IMG/VR virus record: IMGVR_UViG_3300017917_003067
Span: 1 to 52,288 of that record
From: a virus
DNA length: 52,288 bases
Direction: 5' to 3' (one strand)
Below the pieces are notes generated by a model. The model searched no databases. It was not told the origin of the DNA and worked only from the letters and a program-made list of their open reading frames with translations. Position numbers and translations under genes: made by a program. Below are positions 32,654-39,447 of the stretch, piece by piece; the stretch's first letter is position 1, and each line of letters begins with the position of its first letter.

Positions 32654-33520
32654 ATGAAATTAGAAATTAAAATTGAAGACTTACAAAAGAAAAAACTGTT
32701 CGTAGCAACTCCTATGTACGGTGGGCAGTGCGCGGGCATGTACACCAGATCTATTGCTGATCTTTCGGCATTTTGTTCTCGTTATCAAATTCCAATGCAG
32801 CTTTATTATCTGTTTAACGAGTCGTTAATTACTCGAGCCCGTAACTACTGCGTTGATGAGTTTATGCGTTCAGATGCTACTCATCTAATGTTCATTGATT
32901 CTGATATTGGTTTTAATCCTCAGGATGTAATTGCAATGTTAGCTTTGATGACAGATGAGAGCCCATATGATGTTATGGGTGGACCTTATCCTAAGAAATG
33001 TATTTCTTGGGAAAAAATTAAAGCAGCGGTTGATAAAGGCTTTGCTGATGAAGACCCTAACAAGTTAGAAAACTACGTGGGCGATTATGTGTTTAACCCC
33101 AAGCATAATACTACTCAGATTCCCTTGGGAGAGCCTGTTGAAGTGTTAGAGATTGGTACTGGGTTCTTTATGGCACGTAGAAAAACGTTTGATGAGTATG
33201 CAAAAGCATACCCTGAACTGTCATATAAACCTGATCACGTACGCACAGAGCATTTCGATGGCTCTAGAGAAATTATGGCTTACTTTGACTGTATTATTGA
33301 CCCTGTCTCTAAACGCTATCTGTCAGAAGATTATAACTTCTGCTACCACGCAGCTAAAGCAGGAATGAAGGTATGGTTCTGTCCTTGGATGAAGTTACAG
33401 CACGTAGGTAGTTACGTGTTTGGAGGAAGCTTAATTGATCTAGCACAGATTGGAGCTTCTGCAACCGCTGATGTAGCCGCATTAAAGAAGGAAAAGAAGT
33501 TACAAGTTAAGAAGGTTTAA
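32654..33520 (+). CDS. GT-A type glycosyltransferase
   Basis: A protein of 288 residues with a GT-A (family 2-like) fold: KLFVATPMYGG opens the nucleotide-binding domain, MFIDSDIGF is the DxD metal motif, EIGTGFFMARR a conserved acceptor-side loop, and YLSEDYNFCYHA holds the catalytic Glu-Asp pair. Acceptor and donor cannot be told from sequence. It is the last gene of the accessory block and directly precedes gp45. It may glycosylate DNA, a virion protein or host surface; there is no direct evidence for any of these. Confidence 0.75.
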   Translation: MKLEIKIEDLQKKKLFVATPMYGGQCAGMYTRSIADLSAFCSRYQIPMQLYYLFNESLITRARNYCVDEFMRSDATHLMFIDSDIGFNPQDVIAMLALMTDESPYDVMGGPYPKKCISWEKIKAAVDKGFADEDPNKLENYVGDYVFNPKHNTTQIPLGEPVEVLEIGTGFFMARRKTFDEYAKAYPELSYKPDHVRTEHFDGSREIMAYFDCIIDPVSKRYLSEDYNFCYHAAKAGMKVWFCPWMKLQHVGSYVFGGSLIDLAQIGASATADVAALKKEKKLQVKKV

Positions 33521-33536
33521 TTGAGAGGTTTATATT

Positions 33537-34190
33537 ATGCAATTTGAAAATAGAACGTTGAATATATTGAAGAACTTTTCTACTATTAATCCCTCCATTG
33601 TATTCAAGGAGGGTAATAGTCTTTCTACAATGTCACCTGTACAAACGGTTATAGCTAAAGCAACCATTGCTGAGAGCATACCAAAGCAGTTTGCAATTGC
33701 CGAGCTCAGTAAATTTTTAAGTGTACTATCTTTATTTGAAACTCCTACGCTAGATGTCAAGGACAATCACTTAGAGATTAAAAAAGACGACCAGCAAGTA
33801 AACTACACTTTTGGTGAAGAATCACTGATCGTTTATCCACAGAAAGAGCTTAAACTTCCTTCGTTTGATGTTGAGTTTGACTTGCCCGAGTCTACGCTGA
33901 GCAGCTTACTCAAAGCAATGGCAGTACTAAAGTATAGCGAGGTCGCAATTTCTGGTAACGATGGAAACATCTACCTTGAAACGGTAAACACTAAAAATCC
34001 AAGCAGTGATACTTTTAAAGTAAAAGTAGGTACTACAGACTCTAAATTTAAAGTAATAATCAAAGAAAATAATCTTAAGCTTATTAATGACAGCTATAAG
34101 GTAAAAATTTCTAAGAAGGGTCTAGCTGAACTACAGGGCAAATATGTTACTTACTGGATCGCTACAGAAGCAACTTCAACCTTTGAGTAG
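33537..34190 (+). CDS. 45: Sliding clamp gp45
   Basis: A protein of 217 residues similar to gp45 clamps of T4-like phages: LNILKNFSTINPSIVFKEG, MSPVQTVIAKATI and FGEESLIVYP. The trimeric clamp tethers the gp43 polymerase and, in T4, activates late transcription with gp55. A GAGAGG ribosome site is present. Its 3' end overlaps the methyltransferase frame by 47 bases. The clamp loader genes 44 and 62 follow downstream. Confidence 0.93.
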   Translation: MQFENRTLNILKNFSTINPSIVFKEGNSLSTMSPVQTVIAKATIAESIPKQFAIAELSKFLSVLSLFETPTLDVKDNHLEIKKDDQQVNYTFGEESLIVYPQKELKLPSFDVEFDLPESTLSSLLKAMAVLKYSEVAISGNDGNIYLETVNTKNPSSDTFKVKVGTTDSKFKVIIKENNLKLINDSYKVKISKKGLAELQGKYVTYWIATEATSTFE

Positions 34191-34752
34191 TCTTACCTGG
34201 GATATCGAAGTTGGAGCATGTGATTTCGATAATATTAATCCCAATCCAGAACATCAAACTCTTTTTGTAGAGCCTGTTCCTTATTATGCTCAAAAACTTA
34301 GAAATAGGTTTAGCGATTATGGAAATGTCGAAATTGAGCAATGCGCTGCTTCCAATACTATCGGAAAGACATCAATTAAGTTTGTAGGGCCTGAACTAGT
34401 AAAAGAAGAATGGGTGAGAGGAATTAGTCACTTAACTAATAATTCTAGCAACTTAATTGATAGAAATTTAAATTTAGGATACGACTTAGGGCCTACTATT
34501 ACTGAAGAAGTACCAACTGCTACTATCGATTCAATTATTAGTAAGTACAATATTAATAAAATTGGAATTTTTAAATTAGACGTCGAAGGACACGAATTAA
34601 AAGTATTAGAAGGATTCAGCTGGAGTGTATTACCAGAAATAGTTAAAATAGAACATAAGTTTATAGACCTTAGACTTTTACTAGACATTTTAAAATCTAA
34701 GGGATATGATTGTTGGTATGATAGTGAAGATGTATTTGGATATTTGACATGA
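34144..34752 (+). CDS. FkbM-like SAM-dependent methyltransferase
   Basis: A protein of 202 residues from ATG 34144, or about 189 from a TTG at 34183; either start lies within the end of gp45 and neither has a clear ribosome site. The motifs DIEVGACDFDN (SAM loop), LFVEPVPYYAQKLR, and VPTATIDSIISKY with IFKLDVEGHELKVLEG near the C-terminus are characteristic of FkbM-type methyltransferases, usually acting on sugars or small O-linked groups. It interrupts the usual 45-44 order. Possible links to the glycosyltransferase upstream are inferred. Confidence 0.72.
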   Translation: MLLTGSLQKQLQPLSSLTWDIEVGACDFDNINPNPEHQTLFVEPVPYYAQKLRNRFSDYGNVEIEQCAASNTIGKTSIKFVGPELVKEEWVRGISHLTNNSSNLIDRNLNLGYDLGPTITEEVPTATIDSIISKYNINKIGIFKLDVEGHELKVLEGFSWSVLPEIVKIEHKFIDLRLLLDILKSKGYDCWYDSEDVFGYLT

Positions 34753-34759
34753 GGACATT

Positions 34760-35698
34760 ATGCGTGACGACTTTCTCTGGGTGGAAAAATACCGCCCACG
34801 AACCATCAACGAGGTTATTCTTCCAGAAGAACTAAAGAAGACCTTTCAAACGTTTGTAGATCAGGAAAACATCCCTAACCTTCTGCTTACCGGTAGGGCG
34901 GGAATGGGTAAGACTACTATAGCAAGAGCTATGGTTGAACAGCTAGGCTGCAACTATATGATCATCAACGGCTCTTTGTATGGAAATATTGATACTTTAA
35001 GAACTGAAATAGTAGCATTTGCTTCATCTATCTCTCTCACTGGAGGTAGAAAATACGTTATTCTAGACGAAGCTGACTACCTTAACCCCAATTCAACTCA
35101 ACCCGCTCTTAGAAACTTCATGGAGGAGTACTCTAAGAATTGCGGATTTATTTTAACCTGTAACTATAAAAATAGAATTATTCCCGAACTACATTCTAGA
35201 TGCAGTGTAGTAGAATTTAGAATTCCTCAGCAAGACAAGCCCGAGCTTGCAGCTACGTTTTATAAACGAGTAGTTGATATTCTAAAGAAAGAAGGAGTTG
35301 ATGCCGATGGGAAGGCAGTGGCGGAAGTAGTTAAAAAATATTTTCCGGACTTTAGAAGAGTACTCAATGAATTACAGCGTTATAGCGCAGCTGGAAAAAT
35401 TGACACCGGCATACTGTCTAGTTTTCAAGATGAGAAGTTAAAAGAATTGACTGATATGCTTAAAGAGAAGAACTTTACTGGCATAAGAAAATGGGCGGGA
35501 GAGAACCTTGACATTGATAGTACTGTTTTCTTTAGACGGCTGTACGACGCTGCATCAGGATTTTTAAAGCCATCCTCCATACCACAGCTAGTTTTGATTA
35601 TCGCCGATTATCAGTACAAAGCAGCATTTGTAGCAGATCAGGAAGTTAATATTGTCGCATGTCTCACTGAATTGATGGTGGAATGTGAGTTTAAATGA
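34760..35698 (+). CDS. 44: Clamp loader large subunit gp44
   Basis: An AAA+ protein of 312 residues. WVEKYRPRTINEVILP is the clamp-loader N-terminal motif, GRAGMGKTT at residues 45-53 is Walker A, VILDEADYL is Walker B and the sensor region HSRCSVVEFR carries the SRC motif. Four copies with one gp62 load the gp45 clamp on DNA. A GAGGAC site precedes the ATG. It overlaps the next gene by 4 bases. Confidence 0.95.
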   Translation: MRDDFLWVEKYRPRTINEVILPEELKKTFQTFVDQENIPNLLLTGRAGMGKTTIARAMVEQLGCNYMIINGSLYGNIDTLRTEIVAFASSISLTGGRKYVILDEADYLNPNSTQPALRNFMEEYSKNCGFILTCNYKNRIIPELHSRCSVVEFRIPQQDKPELAATFYKRVVDILKKEGVDADGKAVAEVVKKYFPDFRRVLNELQRYSAAGKIDTGILSSFQDEKLKELTDMLKEKNFTGIRKWAGENLDIDSTVFFRRLYDAASGFLKPSSIPQLVLIIADYQYKAAFVADQEVNIVACLTELMVECEFK

Positions 35699-36927
35699 AA
35701 GATTTTTTAGATTTTTTAACCCAAATCGAAGATGAGGCCTCATCTTTAACTAGAGTACTGAGGAGAAAAAGGAAGAGAAATACAATTAAACGAAAAAAGG
35801 GGGTTAGAAAACAACGATGGGGCATGTCAACTAATATTGTGTACGACCCTTCTGATGATAGAAAATATTTTGATGGAGCAAACAAAAAACAAATGAGTAC
35901 TATAGATGAAAGCGCGTCTTTAATAGAGGGGCGAGATGAATTCTTTCTCGCAGGAACATCTCTAAACGACCATTACATTTCTAAACTACTAGATTTCAGA
36001 ACTAATTTTCTTTGTGAAAGCACATATCAAAAAGAAGAAAATTTTGTGGTGTCAGAAAAAGATTGGGTTGTTTTTGTTCGATTGTTTAGCGATGAGTGGA
36101 CTGTTGTTGAGTTTGGCTCATTGGCAGGAATTATTATTAAAAAGAGCGGTGAGGGGTTTATTGATTACACGATTAGTCACACATCAGTAACAGTTAAAAT
36201 TTACGGTACAAAAGATTTTATCGACCGTGAATACAAAGCTATGGCAGACAAGTTTGTTACAGCTTCTTGTCATGTAGAATGGGTTTATGGAAATGATGGA
36301 AGTTCTGTAACCATTCCTTTAACAGGAGAAAAACTTCCTATCACAGAAATGTATCCTTTTCTAGGCAATGAAACTATTTCAGAGTATTACGATAGATTTC
36401 TAGAATCCTCTGCTTCTATTTTACTCCTCATCGGGCCCCCAGGGACTGGTAAAACTACATTTATAAGAGGGCTACTATTTCATTCGCAGAAGAATGCTAT
36501 GGTAACGTATGATGAGAAAATTTTAGATAAAGATTACATCTTTGCCCGGTTTATTGAAGATGATGCGGGCGTAATGGTAATTGAAGATGCAGATAATTTT
36601 CTTAAATCAAGAAAAGATGGTAATCATATGATGCATCGCTTTCTTAACGTTGGAGACGGGTTAATTACAATGAAGGGAAAGAAACTAATTTTTTCTACCA
36701 ACCTTCCTTCTATTAAGGACATCGACCCTGCTCTTACTCGCCCGGGCAGATGTTTTGATATTCTTAATTTTGATAACTACACAGAAGAACAAGCACAGAA
36801 ACTTGCTAATAAGTTAGATGTTAAATTTACAAAGGATAAAGAGAAGACTTCATACTCTCTTGCTGAAATATTTTATCAACAGAGAAACACGTACAAGCCC
36901 AAAGAAAGTAGAATAGGCTTTCTATGA
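35695..36927 (+). CDS. AAA+ ATPase of unknown function between clamp loader genes
   Basis: A protein of 410 residues. The first 45 residues are very basic (RRKRKRN..KRKKGVRKQR). The middle is mixed, and a C-terminal AAA+ domain holds Walker A GPPGTGKTT (about residue 245-253), Walker B VMVIEDAD, and sensor/arginine-finger region STNLP..DIDPALTRPGRCFD. The layout resembles the BCS1/ClpX-like group of AAA proteins in related phages, where it is annotated as hypothetical. Position between gp44 and gp62 suggests replication or DNA association. Overlaps 4 bases on both sides. Confidence 0.72.
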   Translation: MKDFLDFLTQIEDEASSLTRVLRRKRKRNTIKRKKGVRKQRWGMSTNIVYDPSDDRKYFDGANKKQMSTIDESASLIEGRDEFFLAGTSLNDHYISKLLDFRTNFLCESTYQKEENFVVSEKDWVVFVRLFSDEWTVVEFGSLAGIIIKKSGEGFIDYTISHTSVTVKIYGTKDFIDREYKAMADKFVTASCHVEWVYGNDGSSVTIPLTGEKLPITEMYPFLGNETISEYYDRFLESSASILLLIGPPGTGKTTFIRGLLFHSQKNAMVTYDEKILDKDYIFARFIEDDAGVMVIEDADNFLKSRKDGNHMMHRFLNVGDGLITMKGKKLIFSTNLPSIKDIDPALTRPGRCFDILNFDNYTEEQAQKLANKLDVKFTKDKEKTSYSLAEIFYQQRNTYKPKESRIGFL

Positions 36928-37304
36928 ATCCGTTTGATTATATAAATGCCATTAATGCTGGTAGGGATATTATGAAAGATCCCGATAATCCCAAGCTCAT
37001 GGAGGACGGCTATAGTTCTTGGTACTCTAATAAGACTTTTTCTTATTTTAAAGATACTATTCTCTATGCAAATGAGATGAATCTCAATGCGACTTTGGAT
37101 AATAAGATGCAATTTTACTATATGCTAAATAGTATCAGGCCCGCCAAGCGATTTGCAAAATGGGTGAAAAAGCAGGATAGTAATGATCTAGATGTAGTAA
37201 AAGAGTATTATGGTTATAGCAATGAAAAGGCCGCGCAAGCTCTAGACATTCTTTCCGTAGATCAAATCCATACTATAAAATTAAAATTACAAAAAGGTGG
37301 ATAA
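36924..37304 (+). CDS. 62: Clamp loader small subunit gp62
   Basis: A protein of 126 residues with the gp62 pattern MNPFDYINAINAGRDIM, an FSYFKDTILYANEMN segment and FYYMLNSIRPAKRFAKW. It completes the gp44/gp62 clamp loader. It is shorter than T4 gp62 (187 residues) but typical for marine members. It overlaps the AAA+ gene by 4 bases and shares its last base with the start of regA, the T4 order 62-regA. Confidence 0.9.
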   Translation: MNPFDYINAINAGRDIMKDPDNPKLMEDGYSSWYSNKTFSYFKDTILYANEMNLNATLDNKMQFYYMLNSIRPAKRFAKWVKKQDSNDLDVVKEYYGYSNEKAAQALDILSVDQIHTIKLKLQKGG

Positions 37305-37699
37305 TGAGTATTTTAGATTCACTGGTAGAAGTCAAGCTAGTCAGTGAGGATGACTTCTTAAAGATTAGAGAAACGCTAACCAGAATTGGTGTAGCGTCGA
37401 GAAAAGATAGAAAATTATATCAATCATGCCATATCCTTCATAAGCAAGGACGGTATTATATCGTACATTTTAAAGAGCTTTTTATGTTAGATGGAAAACC
37501 ATCTAATTTTTCTGACGAAGATAAGGGTAGGAGAAACACGATCGCTAACCTGGTTGCCGAGTGGGGCCTGGTGCAGTTGATTGATCCTTCAAAGACAAGA
37601 GAGCCAGTAGCACTTTTATCCCAAATAAAAGTTCTCCCATACAAAGAAAAAGATGACTGGGAGCTGGTCTCAAAATACAACATTGGTCGTAAAAAATAG
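37304..37699 (+). CDS. regA: RegA translational repressor
   Basis: A protein of 131 residues similar to RegA: LVEVKLVSEDDFLKIRETLTRIG, KLYQSCHILHKQGRYYIVHFKELF, then RNTIANLVAEWGLV. In T4, RegA binds AU-rich start regions of early mRNAs (including 45, 44 and regA) and blocks translation. It ends the replication operon; a late promoter lies shortly downstream. Its presence fits the tightly overlapped early genes of this window. Confidence 0.94.
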   Translation: MSILDSLVEVKLVSEDDFLKIRETLTRIGVASRKDRKLYQSCHILHKQGRYYIVHFKELFMLDGKPSNFSDEDKGRRNTIANLVAEWGLVQLIDPSKTREPVALLSQIKVLPYKEKDDWELVSKYNIGRKK

Positions 37700-37722
37700 T
37701 TGATTTTTACCCCGAAAGGGAT

Positions 37723-37730
37723 TATAAATA
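37723..37730 (+). promoter_or_regulatory. T4-type late promoter upstream of the 37789 gene and hsp20
   Basis: An exact TATAAATA box 24 bases after the regA stop. It would drive the small protein at 37789, hsp20 and the following short genes late in infection. Confidence 0.72.
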
Positions 37731-37732
37731 AT

Positions 37733-37760
37733 ATACCGATGCCAATAGGGTCGGTATTTT
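37733..37760 (+). terminator. Hairpin directly behind the late promoter (terminator or leader structure)
   Basis: ATACCGA at 37733-37739 pairs with TCGGTAT at 37751-37757, with an 11-base loop and TTT after. It can terminate transcripts arriving from regA. It also begins only three bases after the late -10 box, so part of it would lie at the 5' end of the late transcript. Confidence 0.55.
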
Positions 37761-37788
37761 ATAACTCGCTTAATTAAAAGGAGAACAT

Positions 37789-38025
37789 ATGAACACATAT
37801 CTCAACACGGCTATTGATTCCGTTCAATACGCAAAAACACAATTCCTTAACACCTTTGTAAAAGAAGAAATGCTTCGCGCACCTCTTCAGCAGTTTGTTA
37901 ATGCTCAGGCTCAGTTTGCTCGTCAGTCTGTTTCAGCCGCAGAAGAAATGATCGATGTTGCTTCTAAATTTGATTTTTTCGGTGCATTCGAGAAAGCTCT
38001 GAAGCCCTACAAAGCCACTGCTTAA
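37789..38025 (+). CDS. Small helical protein of unknown function under a late promoter
   Basis: A protein of 78 residues, fully helical, with Gln/Ala/Phe-rich repeats (FVNAQAQFARQSVSAAEEMIDV) that recall phasins. The match is weak and may reflect composition only. An AAGGAG site precedes the ATG, and it is the first gene behind the late promoter at 37723. It is 10 bases upstream of hsp20, so it may be a virion-associated or chaperone-related protein; function unknown. Confidence 0.6.
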   Translation: MNTYLNTAIDSVQYAKTQFLNTFVKEEMLRAPLQQFVNAQAQFARQSVSAAEEMIDVASKFDFFGAFEKALKPYKATA

Positions 38026-38035
38026 GGAGAAAAAT

Positions 38036-38512
38036 ATGAATACTACAGTACCCTTTTTTAAAGATTTCGAGCGTAATTTTATTGGTTTTGATCGTCTTTG
38101 GAACGAGCTAGCCACTTTACAAAATAACGTTACTAAATCTATTCCTAATTGGCCTCCATACAACATTAAAAAAGTTGACGAGGGAAAGTACACAATAGAA
38201 ATGGCTGTTGCAGGATTTAGTAAAGCCGATATAGACATTGATTTGTCTGGGGATACTCTAAAGATCTCCGGTGCTTCACATTCCGATGATAGCGACTATG
38301 TGTACAAGGGAATTGCGGAGAGATCGTTTTCTCGTTCGTTTAAACTAGCTGATTCTGTAGAAGTGAAAAACGCTTCTTTAGTCAATGGAATGCTCAAGGT
38401 AACTCTTGAAAATATGGCTAAAATGATTCCTGCTAAGAAAATTGACATCGTTGATGAATCAGCCGCAAAAGTTAGCCAGAAACAGTTGCTAACAGAAGCG
38501 TCTGAAAAATGA
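38036..38512 (+). CDS. hsp20: Small heat-shock protein Hsp20
   Basis: A protein of 158 residues with an alpha-crystallin domain at about residues 45-140: YTIEMAVAGFSKADIDIDLSGDTLKISG and FSRSFKLADSVEV..ASLVNGMLKVTL. The IPAKKIDI tail is the C-terminal anchoring motif region. It is an ATP-independent holdase common in marine T4-like phages, possibly aiding virion protein folding. An AAGGAG site and overlap with the next short gene (ATGA) indicate an operon. Confidence 0.94.
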   Translation: MNTTVPFFKDFERNFIGFDRLWNELATLQNNVTKSIPNWPPYNIKKVDEGKYTIEMAVAGFSKADIDIDLSGDTLKISGASHSDDSDYVYKGIAERSFSRSFKLADSVEVKNASLVNGMLKVTLENMAKMIPAKKIDIVDESAAKVSQKQLLTEASEK

Positions 38513-38664
38513 ACTTCTTCGGAAAAATTCTTGACAAATTAGTTGATATTACCGAGCAGTATAATCGTTACAAAGCTGCAGCCATGCTCCATCCCTACGT
38601 AAAAAGCAGGAAAGAGCTGGAAGAGATTTTAAACGATCTGTACGGTAATAAACCTGCTAGTTAA
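38509..38664 (+). CDS. Short protein of 51 residues after hsp20
   Basis: ATG 38509 overlaps the hsp20 TGA (ATGA) and the frame runs 51 residues to TAA 38662-38664, directly followed by a terminator. The peptide starts MNFFGKILDKLVDITEQYN and is helical with alternating charge. The overlap with hsp20 and its place inside the operon before the terminator suggest that it is translated. I do not recognise a family. Confidence 0.55.
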   Translation: MNFFGKILDKLVDITEQYNRYKAAAMLHPYVKSRKELEEILNDLYGNKPAS

Positions 38665-38667
38665 CAT

Positions 38668-38689
38668 AGGCCCTTCGGGGCCTTTGTTT
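38668..38689 (+). terminator. Intrinsic terminator with TTCG loop
   Basis: AGGCCC at 38668-38673 and GGGCCT at 38678-38683 form a stem around the very stable TTCG tetraloop, followed by a T-rich stretch (TTGTTTC). It ends the hsp20 transcript. Confidence 0.85.
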
Positions 38690-38717
38690 CCTATATACTC
38701 AACAAAAGGAGGGTAAC

Positions 38718-38915
38718 ATGGAAATTCTAATTATTATTGCGATAGCTGTGGCAGGAGCCGCTTTCTACGTCTACAAGAAAAATAAAACTTTCGATCTTAA
38801 TAATGACGGTAAGGTTGATCAGGCAGATGTTAAAGTTGCAGTAGAGGAAGTAAAAACTGCAGCCAAAAAGACCGTTCGCAAAGCTAAAGTAGTAAAAGCA
38901 CCTAAAGCAAAATAA
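38718..38915 (+). CDS. Small membrane-anchored protein with EF-hand-like loop
   Basis: A protein of 65 residues. An N-terminal hydrophobic helix (EILIIIAIAVAGAAFYVY) is followed by DLNNDGKVDQADV, a calcium-binding DxNxDG loop of the EF-hand or dockerin type, and a lysine/alanine-rich basic tail. A strong AAAGGAGGG site precedes the ATG. A single loop with a membrane anchor could respond to calcium at the inner face of the membrane. Function unknown; another small protein with a DxNxDG loop is at 49975-50244. Confidence 0.65.
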   Translation: MEILIIIAIAVAGAAFYVYKKNKTFDLNNDGKVDQADVKVAVEEVKTAAKKTVRKAKVVKAPKAK

Positions 38916-38924
38916 GGAGCAACA

Positions 38925-39389
38925 ATGCAGCTTACTGAAAATTTCTCCCTGGCTGAAATGGTCAAGAGTGAGACAGCGCTTAGAAATGGTTTAGATAATA
39001 CTCCAGGAGACGCAGAGATTGAAAATCTTAGACTCCTTTGCGAAAATATTCTCCAGCCTCTTAGAAACGCTTACGGTAGAGGTATCAAAGTTAACTCAGG
39101 GTTTAGACACCCTAACGTTAACGCTGCTGTCGGGGGGTCGAGAACATCAGACCATTGCAGGGGTCAAGCTGCGGATATTGAAATCCCGGGCATTGCAAAT
39201 TATGACCTCGCCAAGTATATTTCTGAAAACTTCTGGTATACTCAAGTTATTCTAGAATTTTATACTCCCGGTGTTCCTGACTCGGGATGGGTTCATGTTT
39301 CTTATAACCCATCTGATCTTAAGTGTCAGACACTGACTGCTATGAGAGAGAACGGTAAGGTAGTTTATAAATCTGGATTGATTGCCTGA
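38925..39389 (+). CDS. Peptidase M15-like endolysin
   Basis: A protein of 154 residues of the M15A (DD-carboxypeptidase or L-alanyl-D-glutamate peptidase) type. The motifs SGFRHPNVNAAVGG, SDHCRGQAADI (zinc His and Asp) and WVHVSY (second zinc His) are intact. It would cut cell-wall peptides at lysis. It lies 9 bases behind the small membrane protein, with an AAGGAG site. The lack of a signal peptide means it needs a holin. Confidence 0.88.
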   Translation: MQLTENFSLAEMVKSETALRNGLDNTPGDAEIENLRLLCENILQPLRNAYGRGIKVNSGFRHPNVNAAVGGSRTSDHCRGQAADIEIPGIANYDLAKYISENFWYTQVILEFYTPGVPDSGWVHVSYNPSDLKCQTLTAMRENGKVVYKSGLIA

Positions 39390-39402
39390 TTTAAAATATA
39401 AT
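39374..39402 (+). promoter_or_regulatory. Sigma70-like promoter upstream of DNA polymerase gene
   Basis: A perfect TATAAT at 39397-39402, with TGGATT at 39374-39379 in the -35 position (17-base spacer, three of six matches). It lies just before the hairpin in the gp43 leader. The -35 overlaps the end of the endolysin gene. Confidence 0.5.
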
Positions 39403-39406
39403 TGAT

Positions 39407-39434
39407 GTACTCGTGTAGGAAAGCCTCGGAGTAC
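39407..39434 (+). promoter_or_regulatory. Hairpin in the gp43 mRNA leader
   Basis: GTACTC at 39407-39412 pairs with GAGTAC at 39429-39434, with an inner AGG/CCT stem and an AAAG loop. It lies about 14 bases before the gp43 ATG. In T4 the polymerase represses its own translation by binding a hairpin at this place, so this may be an analogous operator. Confidence 0.5.
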
Positions 39435-39447
39435 GATAAGGATAGTT

